From Ignelater luminosus (Eukaryota; Arthropoda; Insecta; Coleoptera; Elateridae), in the NCBI GenBank assembly GCA_011009095.1, contig VTPC01005565.1, forward strand, positions 118,323-182,322: 64,000 nucleotides of DNA, written 5' to 3'. The translations under genes were made by a program, and so were the position numbers. Below, piece after piece: positions 32,831-43,985 of the stretch (the stretch's first letter is position 1; each line of letters starts with the position of its first letter). The notes beneath the pieces are model-generated. The model did no database searches, had not been told where the DNA came from, and worked only from the letters and a program-made list of their open reading frames with translations.

Positions 32831-35023
32831 GTTACATATTAACCAGATCAAATCGGCTTTCTTACGTTAACTTAGATTGAAATGAGGTAATGTTAGCTAA
32901 AGATTGAATTTGCTTGGTTATTTCGAAATTAAGTGAGGTTACGTTAGAGATCAGACACACAATCTGTAACGCAAATTGCAAAAACCACTTGCAAATTCTG
33001 ATAATCTAAATGACCAAAGCGATCTAGAATGAAAATATTTATTATCTGCTTTGTACGTGCGTTGAATCTTCACAGCCCCACGTTGGACGCCATTATTATA
33101 TATATGTCAAAGTGGATATTTTGAAGTCATTTATCACGATATTGTGTTATTCATTTTGGTGTTCCACAAAATTTGTTTAGAATAAAGAAGGTTCAGTGAC
33201 TTAGGAAAGGTTAAAATCACGCTCTGGTGATTTCCAATGACTTTCTTTTTCATTCGAGATGATTTTGTCAGCAAACTTTAAAGTCTGTGAATTTTTAAAA
33301 TTTAATTTAGCACGTAAACCCCGTTTTTATTCTACCATTTAAACTCTTTTTATTACTGATGTAATATAAGTTTTTGCCAATTATTTAAAATTTAAACAGG
33401 GTCTCCCAAAACAGTAATTTTCGCTATAAACTACGCAATATTACACGTAACCTTATTTCTATAATTTAAGAAGTGAAATTAACCGTTGCGCTATTATAAA
33501 CGCAATTAGTTTTAAACCAAGAATTACACAATACTAACATCTACTATATAAAAACGTAATTTTATATTATTTCCTTAACTGCAAACTGGGTTTCCTATTT
33601 ACAAGAACCACAATAGATATGAAAATATAAGAAATGTTATCTTATTTAGAGATCTGTTAAAGTGTTACATTCTCTTTAAGAATGGCATAGAAAAAAAAAC
33701 TAAAAGGAGAAACATCGAGAAATTAACTTTTTTACACCTAGGTTAACATCTATAATAATGTCCTGGAGGAATGCCAAAACTATTAAAGAATTAGTTCAAA
33801 ATCACTAAACTGAACTTAACCGTTCATCCATTTATTTAACCAAAACCTAATCAGATCTTTATCGGCAAATTGTGGGATTTAAACAAAATTACCGCTCTCT
33901 AAATTAAACAAACTTTATATAGAAATTATACAATTACAGACTGCAAACATTTCGCAATATTAAAGATTAAAATAAAAAAAAACCCAATAAAAGCTCCATA
34001 TAAAATAAACTGATATTGAAAATTGAATTTCCATTTTGTTTACTAACCTTTTATTATATCAGCAAACTTCAGTAAAAGAAAAATAAAAATTCTCTTGGCA
34101 TATTAAATTTTCTTCCGTTTCTTAAAATCGCATGTGTATTACACAAAATTAAAAAAACAGACTCCTAGTCTTCGGGCTACAATTTAAATTAGAATTAAAT
34201 TGCGAAACGTTTTCTCTGAAACTAAAATTTAAACAAAATGAAACTTTCACTTTCCCTAGGGTTTCAAAGTTGAGGTACAAAAATAAATTGTAACTCCTAA
34301 CGCTTTTATGCGTATGAAGTTAAAAAGAAAGGGAGGAGGAAAAAAGGGGAAGAAGGAAAAAAAAGAGAGTTTTAAAATAAACGAAAGTCGTGTATTTGTT
34401 TTTTCTGTATTTACATATAAAACGGCGTGTTAACTTCTCACTTATTTCATCTCTAAATGCATCCGTCCCTCCACGCATACTACATACACAGCTGAGTTTA
34501 CAGAAACTGGCAATTTTAATTTAAAACGGAAAATCGATTTTGTTTGTTAACGGGGGACCCCCTTTTCATGTTTCGTAAAATCATAACGTATGTTTGTGTT
34601 CGGATAAGTGCAGAACTCCATTAAATTTTGATGACCACCCCGGTAATTTGACTAAAATTTCATATTCGACGTATCTTAATGGAGGCTGTAGAGAAATTAA
34701 TGAAATACGTGTATTTCATCAAAATTGTTCTGTCCGTTTAATATTTGCAATCCCTTCTGCTAGATTATAACCGAATATTTGAGATTCATTAAGATTTAAT
34801 TTATTTCATTTTATTTATGAATTGTAATGTAGTTGTGTATCCTTAGAAATCAATAAGTTGCAATGGTCTTACCAATAATAACAACTCAAACGAGTTCTTG
34901 TTGCATTCGAGAGATTGCTATTAATTAGGAATTCAAAAGGCAATGCATTTGGATTGAATCTATTATAATTCCACTTGCAGAACTTACAAAATCAGCGAGT
35001 TTCTTTCTCCAAAGGTTTTCATG
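32831..35023. other. AT-rich sequence, no gene seen
   Basis: Very AT-rich with long A/T runs. No frame or repeat recognised. Confidence 0.5.
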
Positions 35024-35240
35024 TACAGGGTGTCCTAAATTCGATGCTATAAATGGGTATCTCTGTTATTAGGAGCAGTTACAAAAAACTGATTGCACAT
35101 TATTGGCTTAACTTTTCAAGATGAATTCATTTATGAAAACAAAAATACGATAGCTTTGGTTTTTTTCGAGCTATAGCCTTAAGTTGGTTTTTCTTCTGAC
35201 TTTGACAATAGCCCGTAATTCCGTTATTTTTCGAAATGTA
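35024..35240. repeat. Dispersed-repeat-like segment with a TACAGGGTGTCC end
   Basis: It begins GTACAGGGTGTCCTAAATTC and has TTTTTTCGAGCTATAGCC inside. Both phrases resemble common insect dispersed transposon sequences. No second terminus was found. Confidence 0.35.
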
Positions 35241-35574
35241 GCAGAATCTATTTACCAAAGTCCACACTTTTCAAGATAGAAAACAAATTTTTGATATTAC
35301 TGGAAAGCTTATTTATTAAGTTTCTAGAATGTAATAAGTTCCTCGATATTGTTCCGATTAGTTGCCGAAATACATCCCATTTAGTTTCTGTACTCGTCTT
35401 TTCAGTTTTTAAGCAATTCCCTGCATGTTTTACAATCTGGTGTTCAACAAGTGGCAATCCATGAAAGAAACCTATCCACAACAATATATTGATATATTTT
35501 CACTCTTAAGATCTATACACAAGCAATGCCCGTTTTGTATTTTTTCAAGCAAAGCTTGATTTCTAAAACTGAAA

Positions 35575-35739
35575 ATGGAAAAGAAAACTGAAACATTAAC
35601 TTCGTTTTCTAATACAAATCAATTACCAAACGTGTTTACTAATGTCACTACTACAGTTCGTAAAGCTTCTCGGCAGAAAGTAAAATTTTGGAATCCTAAG
35701 TATCATCCAATCGTTGATGATAGCAAATTAAAGAATTGA
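35575..35739 (+). CDS. Small open frame, 54 codons, unrecognised
   Basis: ATG to TGA, with peptide start MEKKTETLTSFSNTNQLPN and end FWNPKYHPIVDDSKLKN. The composition (basic, with a tryptophan) looks less random than nearby frames, but there is no homology I recognise and no expression evidence. It could be chance or the start of a decayed transposon gene. Confidence 0.15.
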   Translation: MEKKTETLTSFSNTNQLPNVFTNVTTTVRKASRQKVKFWNPKYHPIVDDSKLKN

Positions 35740-35859
35740 AGCAAAACTCGGCACAGAGGTGTCAGTTATTTAACTAGGATGCTGCGTTTAATGCCAGTAA
35801 TGCGCAGATCTATGGCAAGTTGTCCCATTTGCACGCTCTTAGGCCGTCCCCGCTTTAGA

Positions 35860-36165
35860 GAATCCGTGGTACGCTGGGAATCTACTCTAAATACTCGTAG
35901 ACACTAAATAACCAACTAATTATTAGTTCGGAATTACGAACAAAATAGAATCTTTAGATAATCCATGAACACACGTTAATTGTTCAAAAAGTACATCTAG
36001 AATTTACAAAAGTGTTGAGTTAATGACTTTCTGATATGGATTTTCATAATGTTATTAAATGTCTGGAAATTTTAAAAAGAGGGCTAGGAATTCAGAGAAA
36101 AATGCTGGAAATCTGCCCTAGCCACTTAATAACCAACAGTTTATTACTTCAGACTTATGGATTAC
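35860..36165. repeat. D repeat opening the second D-B-E-D module
   Basis: It has ATCTACTCTAAATACTCGTAG, ACACTAAATAACCAAC, TTTCATAATGTTATTAAATG and ATTACGTCATGCGTAGCCCG, in the same order as at 14105-14430. Confidence 0.8.
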
Positions 36166-37990
36166 GTCATGCGTAGCCCGAGGCGTAGTAACATACAGCT
36201 CTCTCAAGCTTAATGGAGGTCGAAAACCGGCCTGGAGGCGTCAAAGGTGCCACGAACAGCAGTGACATTTAGATCTTTCAAAGGGGTTAATGTAGGGCGA
36301 ACGTCGAGCTGAGGCCGCCTAAGGTTGCTCTTCCGAGCGCGCAGCCTTAACCAAAGTGACATTTAGCTGTCTCAAGAAGGTTGATGAAGAGCGAAGCTGG
36401 ACCTGGGCCGTTAAAGGTAATCTAAGCCGTAGTAATATTTAGATCTCTCAAGAACGTTAATGTACGGCAAAGATCGAGCTGAGGCCGCCGAATGTGCCTC
36501 GTCCGAAAGCGTTACCTTAATCAAAGTGACAGCCAGCTGTGTCAAGAAGGTTTATGAAGGGCGAAGCTGGACCTGGGGCCGTTAAAGGTGATCCAAGCCG
36601 TAGTAATATTTAAATCTCTCCATCGATCGAGCTGAAGCCGCCGAAGGTGGCCCGTCCAAGGGCGTAGCTTTAATCGAAGCGACATTTAGCTGTCTCAAAA
36701 AGGTAATGAAGGGCGAAGCCCGACCTGGAGCTGTCAAAAGTGAGCCGAGTCGTAGTGACATTTAGATCTCTTAAGAAGGTTAATGTGCGACGAGGATCGA
36801 GCTGAGGCTGCCGAAGGTGGCTCGACGGTGAGCGAGGGCCTTAACCGAAGTGAAATTTAGCTGTCTGAAGAAGGTTAATGGAGGGCAAAGCCCGACCTGA
36901 AGCTGTCAAGGGTGAGCCGAATCATAGTAACACTTAGATTTCTCAAGAAAATTAATGTACGACAAAGATTGGGTAAGGCCGGGGAAGGTAGCCCGTCCGA
37001 AGGCGTAGCTTTAAACGAAGTTATATTCAGCTGTCAATAAGGTTAATGGAGGGCGTAGCCCGACGTGGGGCCGTCAAAAGTGACCCAAACCGTAGTAGTA
37101 TTTAGATCTCTCAAGAAGGTTAATATACGGCGAAGATCAAACTGAGGCCGCCGAAGGCGGCTCGACCGTGAGCTTAGCCTTAACCGAAGTGACAGTTAGC
37201 TGTCTCAAGAAGGTTAATGAAGGGCAACGCCTGACTTGAGGCCACCGAAAGCCTGAGCCGTGGTGATCTGGGGCCGTCGAAAGTGGCCCAAGTCGTAGTG
37301 ACATTTAGCGCTTTCAAGAATTGAATAAAGATTGAAGAGTGAATGCAAATTGGGGTCGTAAAAGTTGGCCTGTACAAGGTCGTACCCCGAGCCGTAGTGA
37401 CATTTAGCTCTTCAAAGAAGATTGATAGAGTACGTATCCCGAACCGTAGTGACCTGGGGCCGTCAAAGGTGACCCAAGCTGCACTGACATTTAGTGCCCC
37501 CAAGAAGGTTGATGGAGAGCGAAACCTAAACGGGGATCGTCAAAGGTGGTCCGTGTGAAGGTTGGAGTGACATTTAGCTCTCTGAAGAAGGTTAATGGAA
37601 GGCAAAGCCCAACCTGAGGCCACCGAAAGCCCGAGCCGTCGAAAGTGGCTCAAGCCGTAGTGACATTTAGCGCTTTCAAGAAGAATGAAGAATGAAAGGT
37701 GAAGCCCGAACTGGGGTCGTAAAAGGCGGCTTGTACTAGGGCGTACCCATAGCCGTAGTAACATTTAGCTCTCCAAAGAAGGTTGATAAAGGGCGTAGCC
37801 CAAGCGTAGTGACCTGGGATCGTCAAAGGTAGCCTGAACCGTAGTGACATTTAGTGATCTCAAGAAGGTTAATGAAGGGTAAAGCCCGAAACAGAGCCCG
37901 TCCGAGGGCGTAGCCCCAGCCTTAGTGATATTTAGCTTTCCTAACAAGGTTAACCCAACTGGGAGCCTCTGAAAATGGACTGCACGAGGT
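36166..37990 (+). repeat. B array (forward), ~1.8 kb with ~170-bp higher-order units
   Basis: Two alternating subunits recur: one with AATATTTAGATCTCTCAAG, GATCGAGCTGAGGCCGCCG and GCCTTAACCGAAGTG; the other with TGACATTTAGCTGTCTCAAG, GGTTAATGGAGGGCGAAGC and GGCCGTCAAAGGTGACC. Homologous positions repeat near 36430, 36600 and 36756. From about 37200 the units become more like those at 14.7-15.06 kb. Confidence 0.9.
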
Positions 37991-37999
37991 CGTAGCCCT

Positions 38000-38343
38000 A
38001 GTCATATGTATGTAGGTATGCAGTCTTTTGTGTTCTGGATTGATATGTCATGTCTGAGGAACGGATGGTCCTGGCGAGTTGTGACTTCAACTGCTGGGAG
38101 TGGTGGGGGGGGGGTCAGACGGCCTCGGTGCCATCGATCGTCTTTTTTTGACTGGTATTTGATACCTCAGGAACAGGTGATTCTATCGAGATGAGACTTT
38201 TGATTATTAGGTGTGCTAGGAGACCGACTTTTAAATAACCCGAGAACAACCGATCGTCTTTTGTTTATTTGAGAGATATCCTCTATCTCAGAAACGGCTG
38301 ATGCTATCGAGATAGGACTTTTAGTGTTAGCTGCGGTAGGAGA
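38000..38343. repeat. E block, third copy, with a poly-G run
   Basis: Units contain ATCGATCGTCTTTTTTTGAC, CTCAGGAACAGGTGATTC and TATCGAGATGAGAC, repeated about 125 bp on. GGTGGGGGGGGGGTCAG lies at 38100-38116. Confidence 0.8.
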
Positions 38344-38344
38344 C

Positions 38345-38850
38345 ATGCCATTTGAAACGCAGAAGAATCTTTATATAATCTGTGGTACTTTGTGGCATTA
38401 CGCTCATTGTACAAAAATCGGTCTAGAATCCACAAAATTGTTAAGTCGCAAATCAAATTTGAGGATTAGCAGATGTAAATTTTCATAACGTTTAAAGCGT
38501 CTGACAATTATAAAAAGAAGATTGGGAATTCAGAAAAAACGCTGGAAATCTACTCTAAACATTCGTAGACACTAAATAACCAACAGATTATTAGTTCGAA
38601 ATTATGAATTAGGTCATGTCATTTGAAATGCAGATCAATCTTAAGATAATCAGTGGCACTACTCTTATTGTACAATGTAATTAGTCTAGAACTTATAAAA
38701 TTGTTAGATAAGTTGCAAATCGAATTTAAGGACTTACAGATACGGATTTTCTTAATGTTATTAAATGTCTGAAAATTCTGAAAAGAACGCTGAGAGTGCG
38801 GAGAAAAACGCTGGGAATGCACTCTAAACTTCTTTAGTTCAAAATTACAC
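38345..38850. repeat. D repeats closing the module, about two units
   Basis: GCCATTTGAAACGCAGAAGA (38346) and GTCATTTGAAATGCAGATCA (38617) start two ~270-bp units with the usual D blocks. Confidence 0.8.
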
Positions 38851-41599
38851 ACAACCTATAATTACTCACGAATTCCGTTAAAATCGAATTAACCATCTGT
38901 CGTAATTAGGCAACTTAACCTTTTATTTAGCGTTTGTTTTCAAACTCGTTTTATTAAAAAGTGTAATTCCAGTATTACAATTGCATATCAAACAAGAGTT
39001 GCCAATTCTAGATCTATTACACATCAAATGTTAAAATTTACTCAAATACTATTAAAAGAAGAAAGAGTTGAAAGTTTTATTATTAAATAGAGAAAATTCC
39101 GTTAGACATAAAATCTGTACCATTCTAGCCAGGTAAATAAATCTGACTCATGGAGAACGCAGTAAATGCAGTTTCTGCTTCACTTTTTATCTAAACCACC
39201 TGTAGACGCAACGGTTATAATCTCCATAAAGAGCAGTAAAAACAATTAACTGGTAACTTTCATATTAATTACATCCTCCCATAAAAGTAAGCAGTTGCAA
39301 ATAATTAAACGTGCCCGCTTTTTGTAGTTTATAAGGAGACGAGCGAACGCATGTAATAGAAGTTATAAAAATGTTACTATACTCCTTCCTCCTATATGAC
39401 AACAAGGTCGCCGCCGCTTTGTAGAAACCTTTCTTTTACACAGAAGGGTTTTGTAAACTAAATGCGGCCTGCAAGTTTTATAATATCGAAGAGTGTTGTT
39501 GCTTGTGTTGGTATTTAAGAAACGGAAGGTTGCAGTGTAACGTAAAAGCCAGTGCGAACCTTGGAACAGCTGCCCAGCTGTCTACCTGTCTAATGTACTA
39601 TTACCTGTCCGTTACCCTCCAGCAAACCTCAACTAATAATAAACAACGAAACCAGCTCCTTCCTTGGCTCTTCTAGAAGAATCGAATTACATTTAGTCAA
39701 CGCATTTAAATAATTTCACTAAAAAAGTTCCCATTCGTACGGGTTCCCCTTTGGTAACATCCACACGAAGAATAAATTAGGCTTTATGGTCGATTTAACT
39801 GGAAGTTTGATAATATCAAGCACATAACGGAAGTTTACTAAACCATACCATCCATGGAGGAGATAAATATTTATTATTTTTTGTATATCAAGTAATGCAT
39901 ATGAAATTGAATAGGAATTTCAATTAGTTGGAAAATTCAACAGAATTTACTGTTATCACCGGCGTGTTCTGTGAAAGGTAGTCAGTTTCTGGAACTGCTT
40001 TTGTTACAAGAAACAAAAGATAAATAGTGGCGATAACAATACAATAATATTGTTGTAGCAGAAGATATACACAAAAAGGAAATTCAAATGATTGTGTTAT
40101 GCAGCGGTGTATTATTGTTACAGTTTTTAATTAACATTAAACATTTATTAAATCTCGGACTTGTATGCACAGAAATAAACAAGTTTTTATAAATAATTTC
40201 TTTCTGAGATAAACATCCTTGATGTCAAACGTTTAGAGAATCGATCGTCACGTTAAAGTTCATTTTTGTGGTTACAGAATCACAGACATCACGTATCAAC
40301 TTTTCTACAAGCTTTTACTTTTGCCAGCTTTAAGTTCTCAATTCTCTTATATTTAAATTCTATTTTCAAAGTTCATTTTGTAATTTGTAACTAAAATCTA
40401 AAAAATAGAAATAATCAAAAACAATAAAATCTTAAATGAAGAGAAGAAATAACGATAAACCTGAATAAAATGTAATTCAATATCCTCCTGGTTAAATGTA
40501 AGAAAGCTCATCTTTAAAGCTATTACAATTGTAAAAAGAAACTTATCTTGTAAACATCGAAATGTAAACAAACCATGAGGGTCTGTTTACACAATGGTAA
40601 AATCTTGAAATTGATTAATTGAATTTGCTTGTTTTGCTTGAATGAATGTTGAATTAACATAGAACAAACATCGGTTAAAGTTGAACCAAAGAATGTAAGT
40701 TAAACTGTTATCTCTAAACATTTACACTGTTGACAATCAGTTTTATCACGTTTTTGCACTACACTCTGATAAGATCGTGCTTCAATTTCAATTGATCTGA
40801 TTCTTCAGATCTTTTCATTCTTGATGATTGAAATGGAATTATGCTTCAATGCTTTAAGGCATAGTAAAGAATTAAAAGTGCCTCTAATCCTGGTACCATT
40901 ACAAATGCTTTAGGTTTAAACAGAACAAGTCAATAAATATTAGAATTCAATTATGTTGGTTTTGGAGTCTGGTGTTTCCGACTAAATTTTCTCAGGATGT
41001 TAAGATTTTATATATATAGAAATTTCCTTGTGCAGCTCCTCTAGAAAAGAAAATCCACAATCTTTTCTTGTCAGTAAAACAATCAAAAAGTATCTATCAG
41101 CATTAATCGTTGAAGTTTTGCCATTTCTCTGGAAATGCACCGAGAAAAGAATATAAAAAGAAAAATATCTCTTTGAACCTGAAGATGAGTTGAAGAAGCT
41201 TAAGAACAGAGATTTGTGATGAGCTATAAATCATTGCAAATGCCTGGTAAAAAACAAAGCGAGATGTGAACGACCGAAGGTAGCTTGGTGAAAGGCAAAA
41301 CCTGACGACCGTCCTGCCAGATATCCCTAAAAGTCCGCTAAAATATTAAAAACATGAAGTATGCTATGTAGTTACGGAGCCGTAAAAGAGCAAAGCACTT
41401 ACAGTAGATGAACGACATTGGGGTGAAGTACGAGAAAGCTCCATCAATACTAAGTAGTGTTAGCCTTCGTCGATTATCTTTGATGATTGACAGAATTTGA
41501 TTTAATGGAATCTCTAAGAATATCAATGTATCAGTTGTATATTGCACGGGGATACCATGGAAAAATTCGCTTGAGATTAAAATCGCCCAGAACACCATG
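38851..41599. other. AT-rich sequence, mostly no gene seen
   Basis: No coding frame recognised. A GC-richer island at about 39400-39640 is described separately. Confidence 0.45.
39540..39640. promoter_or_regulatory. Candidate cis-regulatory cluster (E-boxes and CAGGTAG-type sites)
   Basis: Two CAGCTG E-boxes lie at 39567-39572 and 39575-39580, followed by CTACCTG (reverse of CAGGTAG) at 39582-39588 and TACCTG at 39602-39607. CAGGTAG is the core bound by the insect pioneer factor Zelda, and CAGCTG is bound by bHLH factors. The clustering in a non-repetitive patch is suggestive only. Confidence 0.25.
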
Positions 41600-41790
41600 G
41601 TCCAATTGCCTTAATAGAAACCATGACCCTTTAGCATCACGTTTTAACTGAAATAAACAACGCGTCGTTACTAGTAAACAAAATGAAGAAGGTTCTGCTA
41701 CTATGGATGAACATTTAGAAGGCTTTTCACCAGTATGATTTTCACTTATGTAAATAACCTTAAGCGTTACTATATTGCAGACACAAAAAT
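41600..41790 (-). repeat. Fourth copy of the zinc-finger-linker-like repeat
   Basis: The minus strand reads TTTTTGTGTCTGCAATATAG, AAGGTTATTTACATAAGTG and ATCATACTGGTGAAAAGCC; one frame gives ENHTGEKPSKCSS. It is the best-preserved match to the TGEKP linker among the four copies. Confidence 0.6.
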
Positions 41791-41990
41791 CAAAAGACTT
41801 AACTTTCTGGCGTTGTTAATTTCTTTGTTAACCCGTGTCAGGTGGTAACAGGTCCTCCAATGCGGAGGATTAAACAAATTGTGGGGCCCACTGACCCATA
41901 AGAATGATTAATTAAAAGCATTACAAAAACCGTTAAAAATTTCTATGTAGCTAAAGGCCCGATACGATAGTTGCATTCTGAAGTTGACGT

Positions 41991-42065
41991 TTACTCTGTT
42001 GTATATAGGATGGGACGTTTTATCAGCGTCGCCGCCTCATCGCGGGACGGCTCATTGTCAGCCAT
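41991..42065 (-). CDS. Very short open frame in a GC-rich spot, possible first exon
   Basis: ATG to TAA, 24 codons, beginning MADNEPSRDEAATLIKRP. GC-rich codons (GAG, CCG, CGC, GCG, ACG, CTG) stand out from AT-rich surroundings, as a real N-terminal coding exon would. No clear donor, promoter or downstream exon was identified. It could be chance. Confidence 0.15.
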   Translation of the reverse strand: MADNEPSRDEAATLIKRPILYTTE

Positions 42066-42548
42066 CGTATGCCCGTGTCTACCTTTTGATATCTGAAAGT
42101 TTCAAGGCTGTAGCTTAGCTTGGATTAGGTTAAGTGAGGTTAGGTGCTGTTCGGCACAGGCTATACTGAGATTCGCAGACTCCTGTGATACAAATGATGA
42201 CTTAAAAGTGTTTTCTTTTAACGAGAAGTAATTCAACATCTTGTTCTTAATTCTCTAATTTCTAACTTAAGCTTAAAAAGCTCATTATTAGTAGTACAGC
42301 TCTCTTAAAACCAGATAAATTTCTGTACGAATTATAGTTAATAATAAAAATTAATGTTAAGTGTTTTATCTGCTTTTTCTGCTTGTTATAAGTAATTAGT
42401 TTTACATAATTATGTTTCGTGTCTATGGCAAATGAACTAAGAATAAATAAATAACTGTGACCAGGTTGCAATCACTCTCTTTCCAAGACAAATAAACAAA
42501 CAAGCGAGAATTTTGTCAGTTCATATCAACTAAGGTCAATTCCCTTAA

Positions 42549-43435
42549 CTAAAGCCCTGCACAGGCGAAAATTTTCAGATCCGACTGGGAGTAAACTTGA
42601 CACGGCGCGAAACAACCCGGTAACTTCTTGATCGGCAGGAAGACCGAATCACCAGACAGGACCGGGAAGCCTGAGGTTCAAAACCCCTGAACGATTCGGC
42701 AGGCCTGAACGACTCGACAGGGTCGGGGTACCTTTTAAAAGCCGAGGGCCGGCCCGATCTCAATTAAGATACTCGCCACGTGCAGGCTTCTACGGTACAG
42801 TGCGAAACAATTTTCAAGCCCGGTCAGGCCCGGCCCGACTGGGAATAAACTCGTCACGGCCGAAAAAAACCCGGTAACTTCTTGATTGACCAAAGCAGCC
42901 CGAGAGGTCCAAAATGCCGGACAGGTCCGAACGGTTCGAGGCCCCTGGTCGACTCAAGAGGCCCGAACGACCCGACAGGGCCGGGAATCCTGACAGGTCT
43001 AACACCCCTGAACGATTCGACACGGATGGGGTACCCTTTAGAAACTGAGACCCGGTCCGACCTAAACGCGAACTTTGGGTAGGTCAACGTAAAAACTCAA
43101 CTAAGACACCCGGCCCGTGCAATCTTCTATGCCACAGTACAAAACATTTCCGCTTCGGTTCAGTATAAAAATAATACTCCCCTCGATTTTCAGGCCCTGT
43201 CGGACCTGCCCGGTCCGGCACAACTGAGAGTAAACTCGATACGACCCGAAAAAACCTAACAACTTCTTGATCAGCCGGAAAAGCCTGAGAGACCCGAACG
43301 GCCTGAGATCACTGAAGGATTCAACAGGCTCGGAAAGTCTGACAGGTCCCAGATCCCTGAACAATTCGAAAGGCCCGAACGACATAACAGGGCCGGAGTA
43401 CCCTTTAAAAATCGGACCCCGTCCCAACGACGTAG
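42549..43435 (+). repeat. Family A, three tandem head-core-tail units (A3-A5)
   Basis: A3 (42549-42792) is compact and complete. Left end TAAAGCCCTGCACAGGCG; head GACTGGGAGTAAACTTGAC and ACCCGGTAACTTCTTGATCG; a short 9-mer core; tail; and right end whose reverse complement is TAGAAGCCTGCACGTGGCG. A4 (to ~43130) and A5 (to ~43435) repeat the head (GACTGGGAATAAACTCGTC; CTGAGAGTAAACTCGATACG), core and tail. They are separated by GGTACAGTGCGAAACA and CGGTTCAGTATAAAAATAAT linkers. Confidence 0.85.
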
Positions 43436-43740
43436 GTAATGCCTCATTATGTACGAGCGCAGGGTCGACCTACCCGGCAGAATCTCCCGGCCGGCGTCTC
43501 TTATTATCCTAGCTGTCCCCTGCCAGCCTGTATTTTTGGAATGCCTTGGTCTAGGGGAAGCGCCCATCAACCCGGGATCACCCTGCGAGGTGGGCGCAGG
43601 CTCCCAGATCTGGTTGTACCTTCTTTCCTTACCCGCATCCCGGGCCGTGGCGCTAGTAGGTTTGTCGGCTGCAAACTTTCGTTTTTGTCATTGCCACCGT
43701 TTATTCTAAAGGGCCGCTACCGGACTCACCTTTAGAGGCG
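43436..43740. repeat. GC-rich segment, shared in part with 55545-55630
   Basis: Contains TACGAGCGCAGGGTCGACC and GGCGTCTCTTATTATCCTAG. One plus frame reads YVRAQGRPTRQNLPAGVSYY, matched by YVRAQDHPVRWNSSAGVSYY near 55550. Probably part of an unidentified repeat. A 98-codon frame here has no known domain. Confidence 0.45.
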
Positions 43741-43985
43741 CGCGTGTTGCATCATCTAGAACACCAATTTCGTGAGTTTAAACTCTGATCTTGCGTACGT
43801 TTACTTCATCTGCAGCATCTGCAACATGGCGATTGCCTTTGAAACATACTCGGTAACCAGAATTTGCTTGCCAACACGTGGGCACCAAACATACAGCAAT
43901 AGCCGGGGTTCAACGATATTTTCACACATAGGCCAACAACAACAACGTACGAGCACCGGGTTTCATTTCATTCCAATTACCAACG
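43741..43985. other. No gene seen
   Basis: Mixed composition. A plus-strand frame at 43772-44020 has no recognisable motif. Confidence 0.3.

Noticed and set aside
42104-42150. GGATTAGGTTAAGTGAGGTTAGG as an interstitial telomere (TTAGG)n
   Set aside because: Only two or three imperfect units; not enough to call a telomeric repeat.
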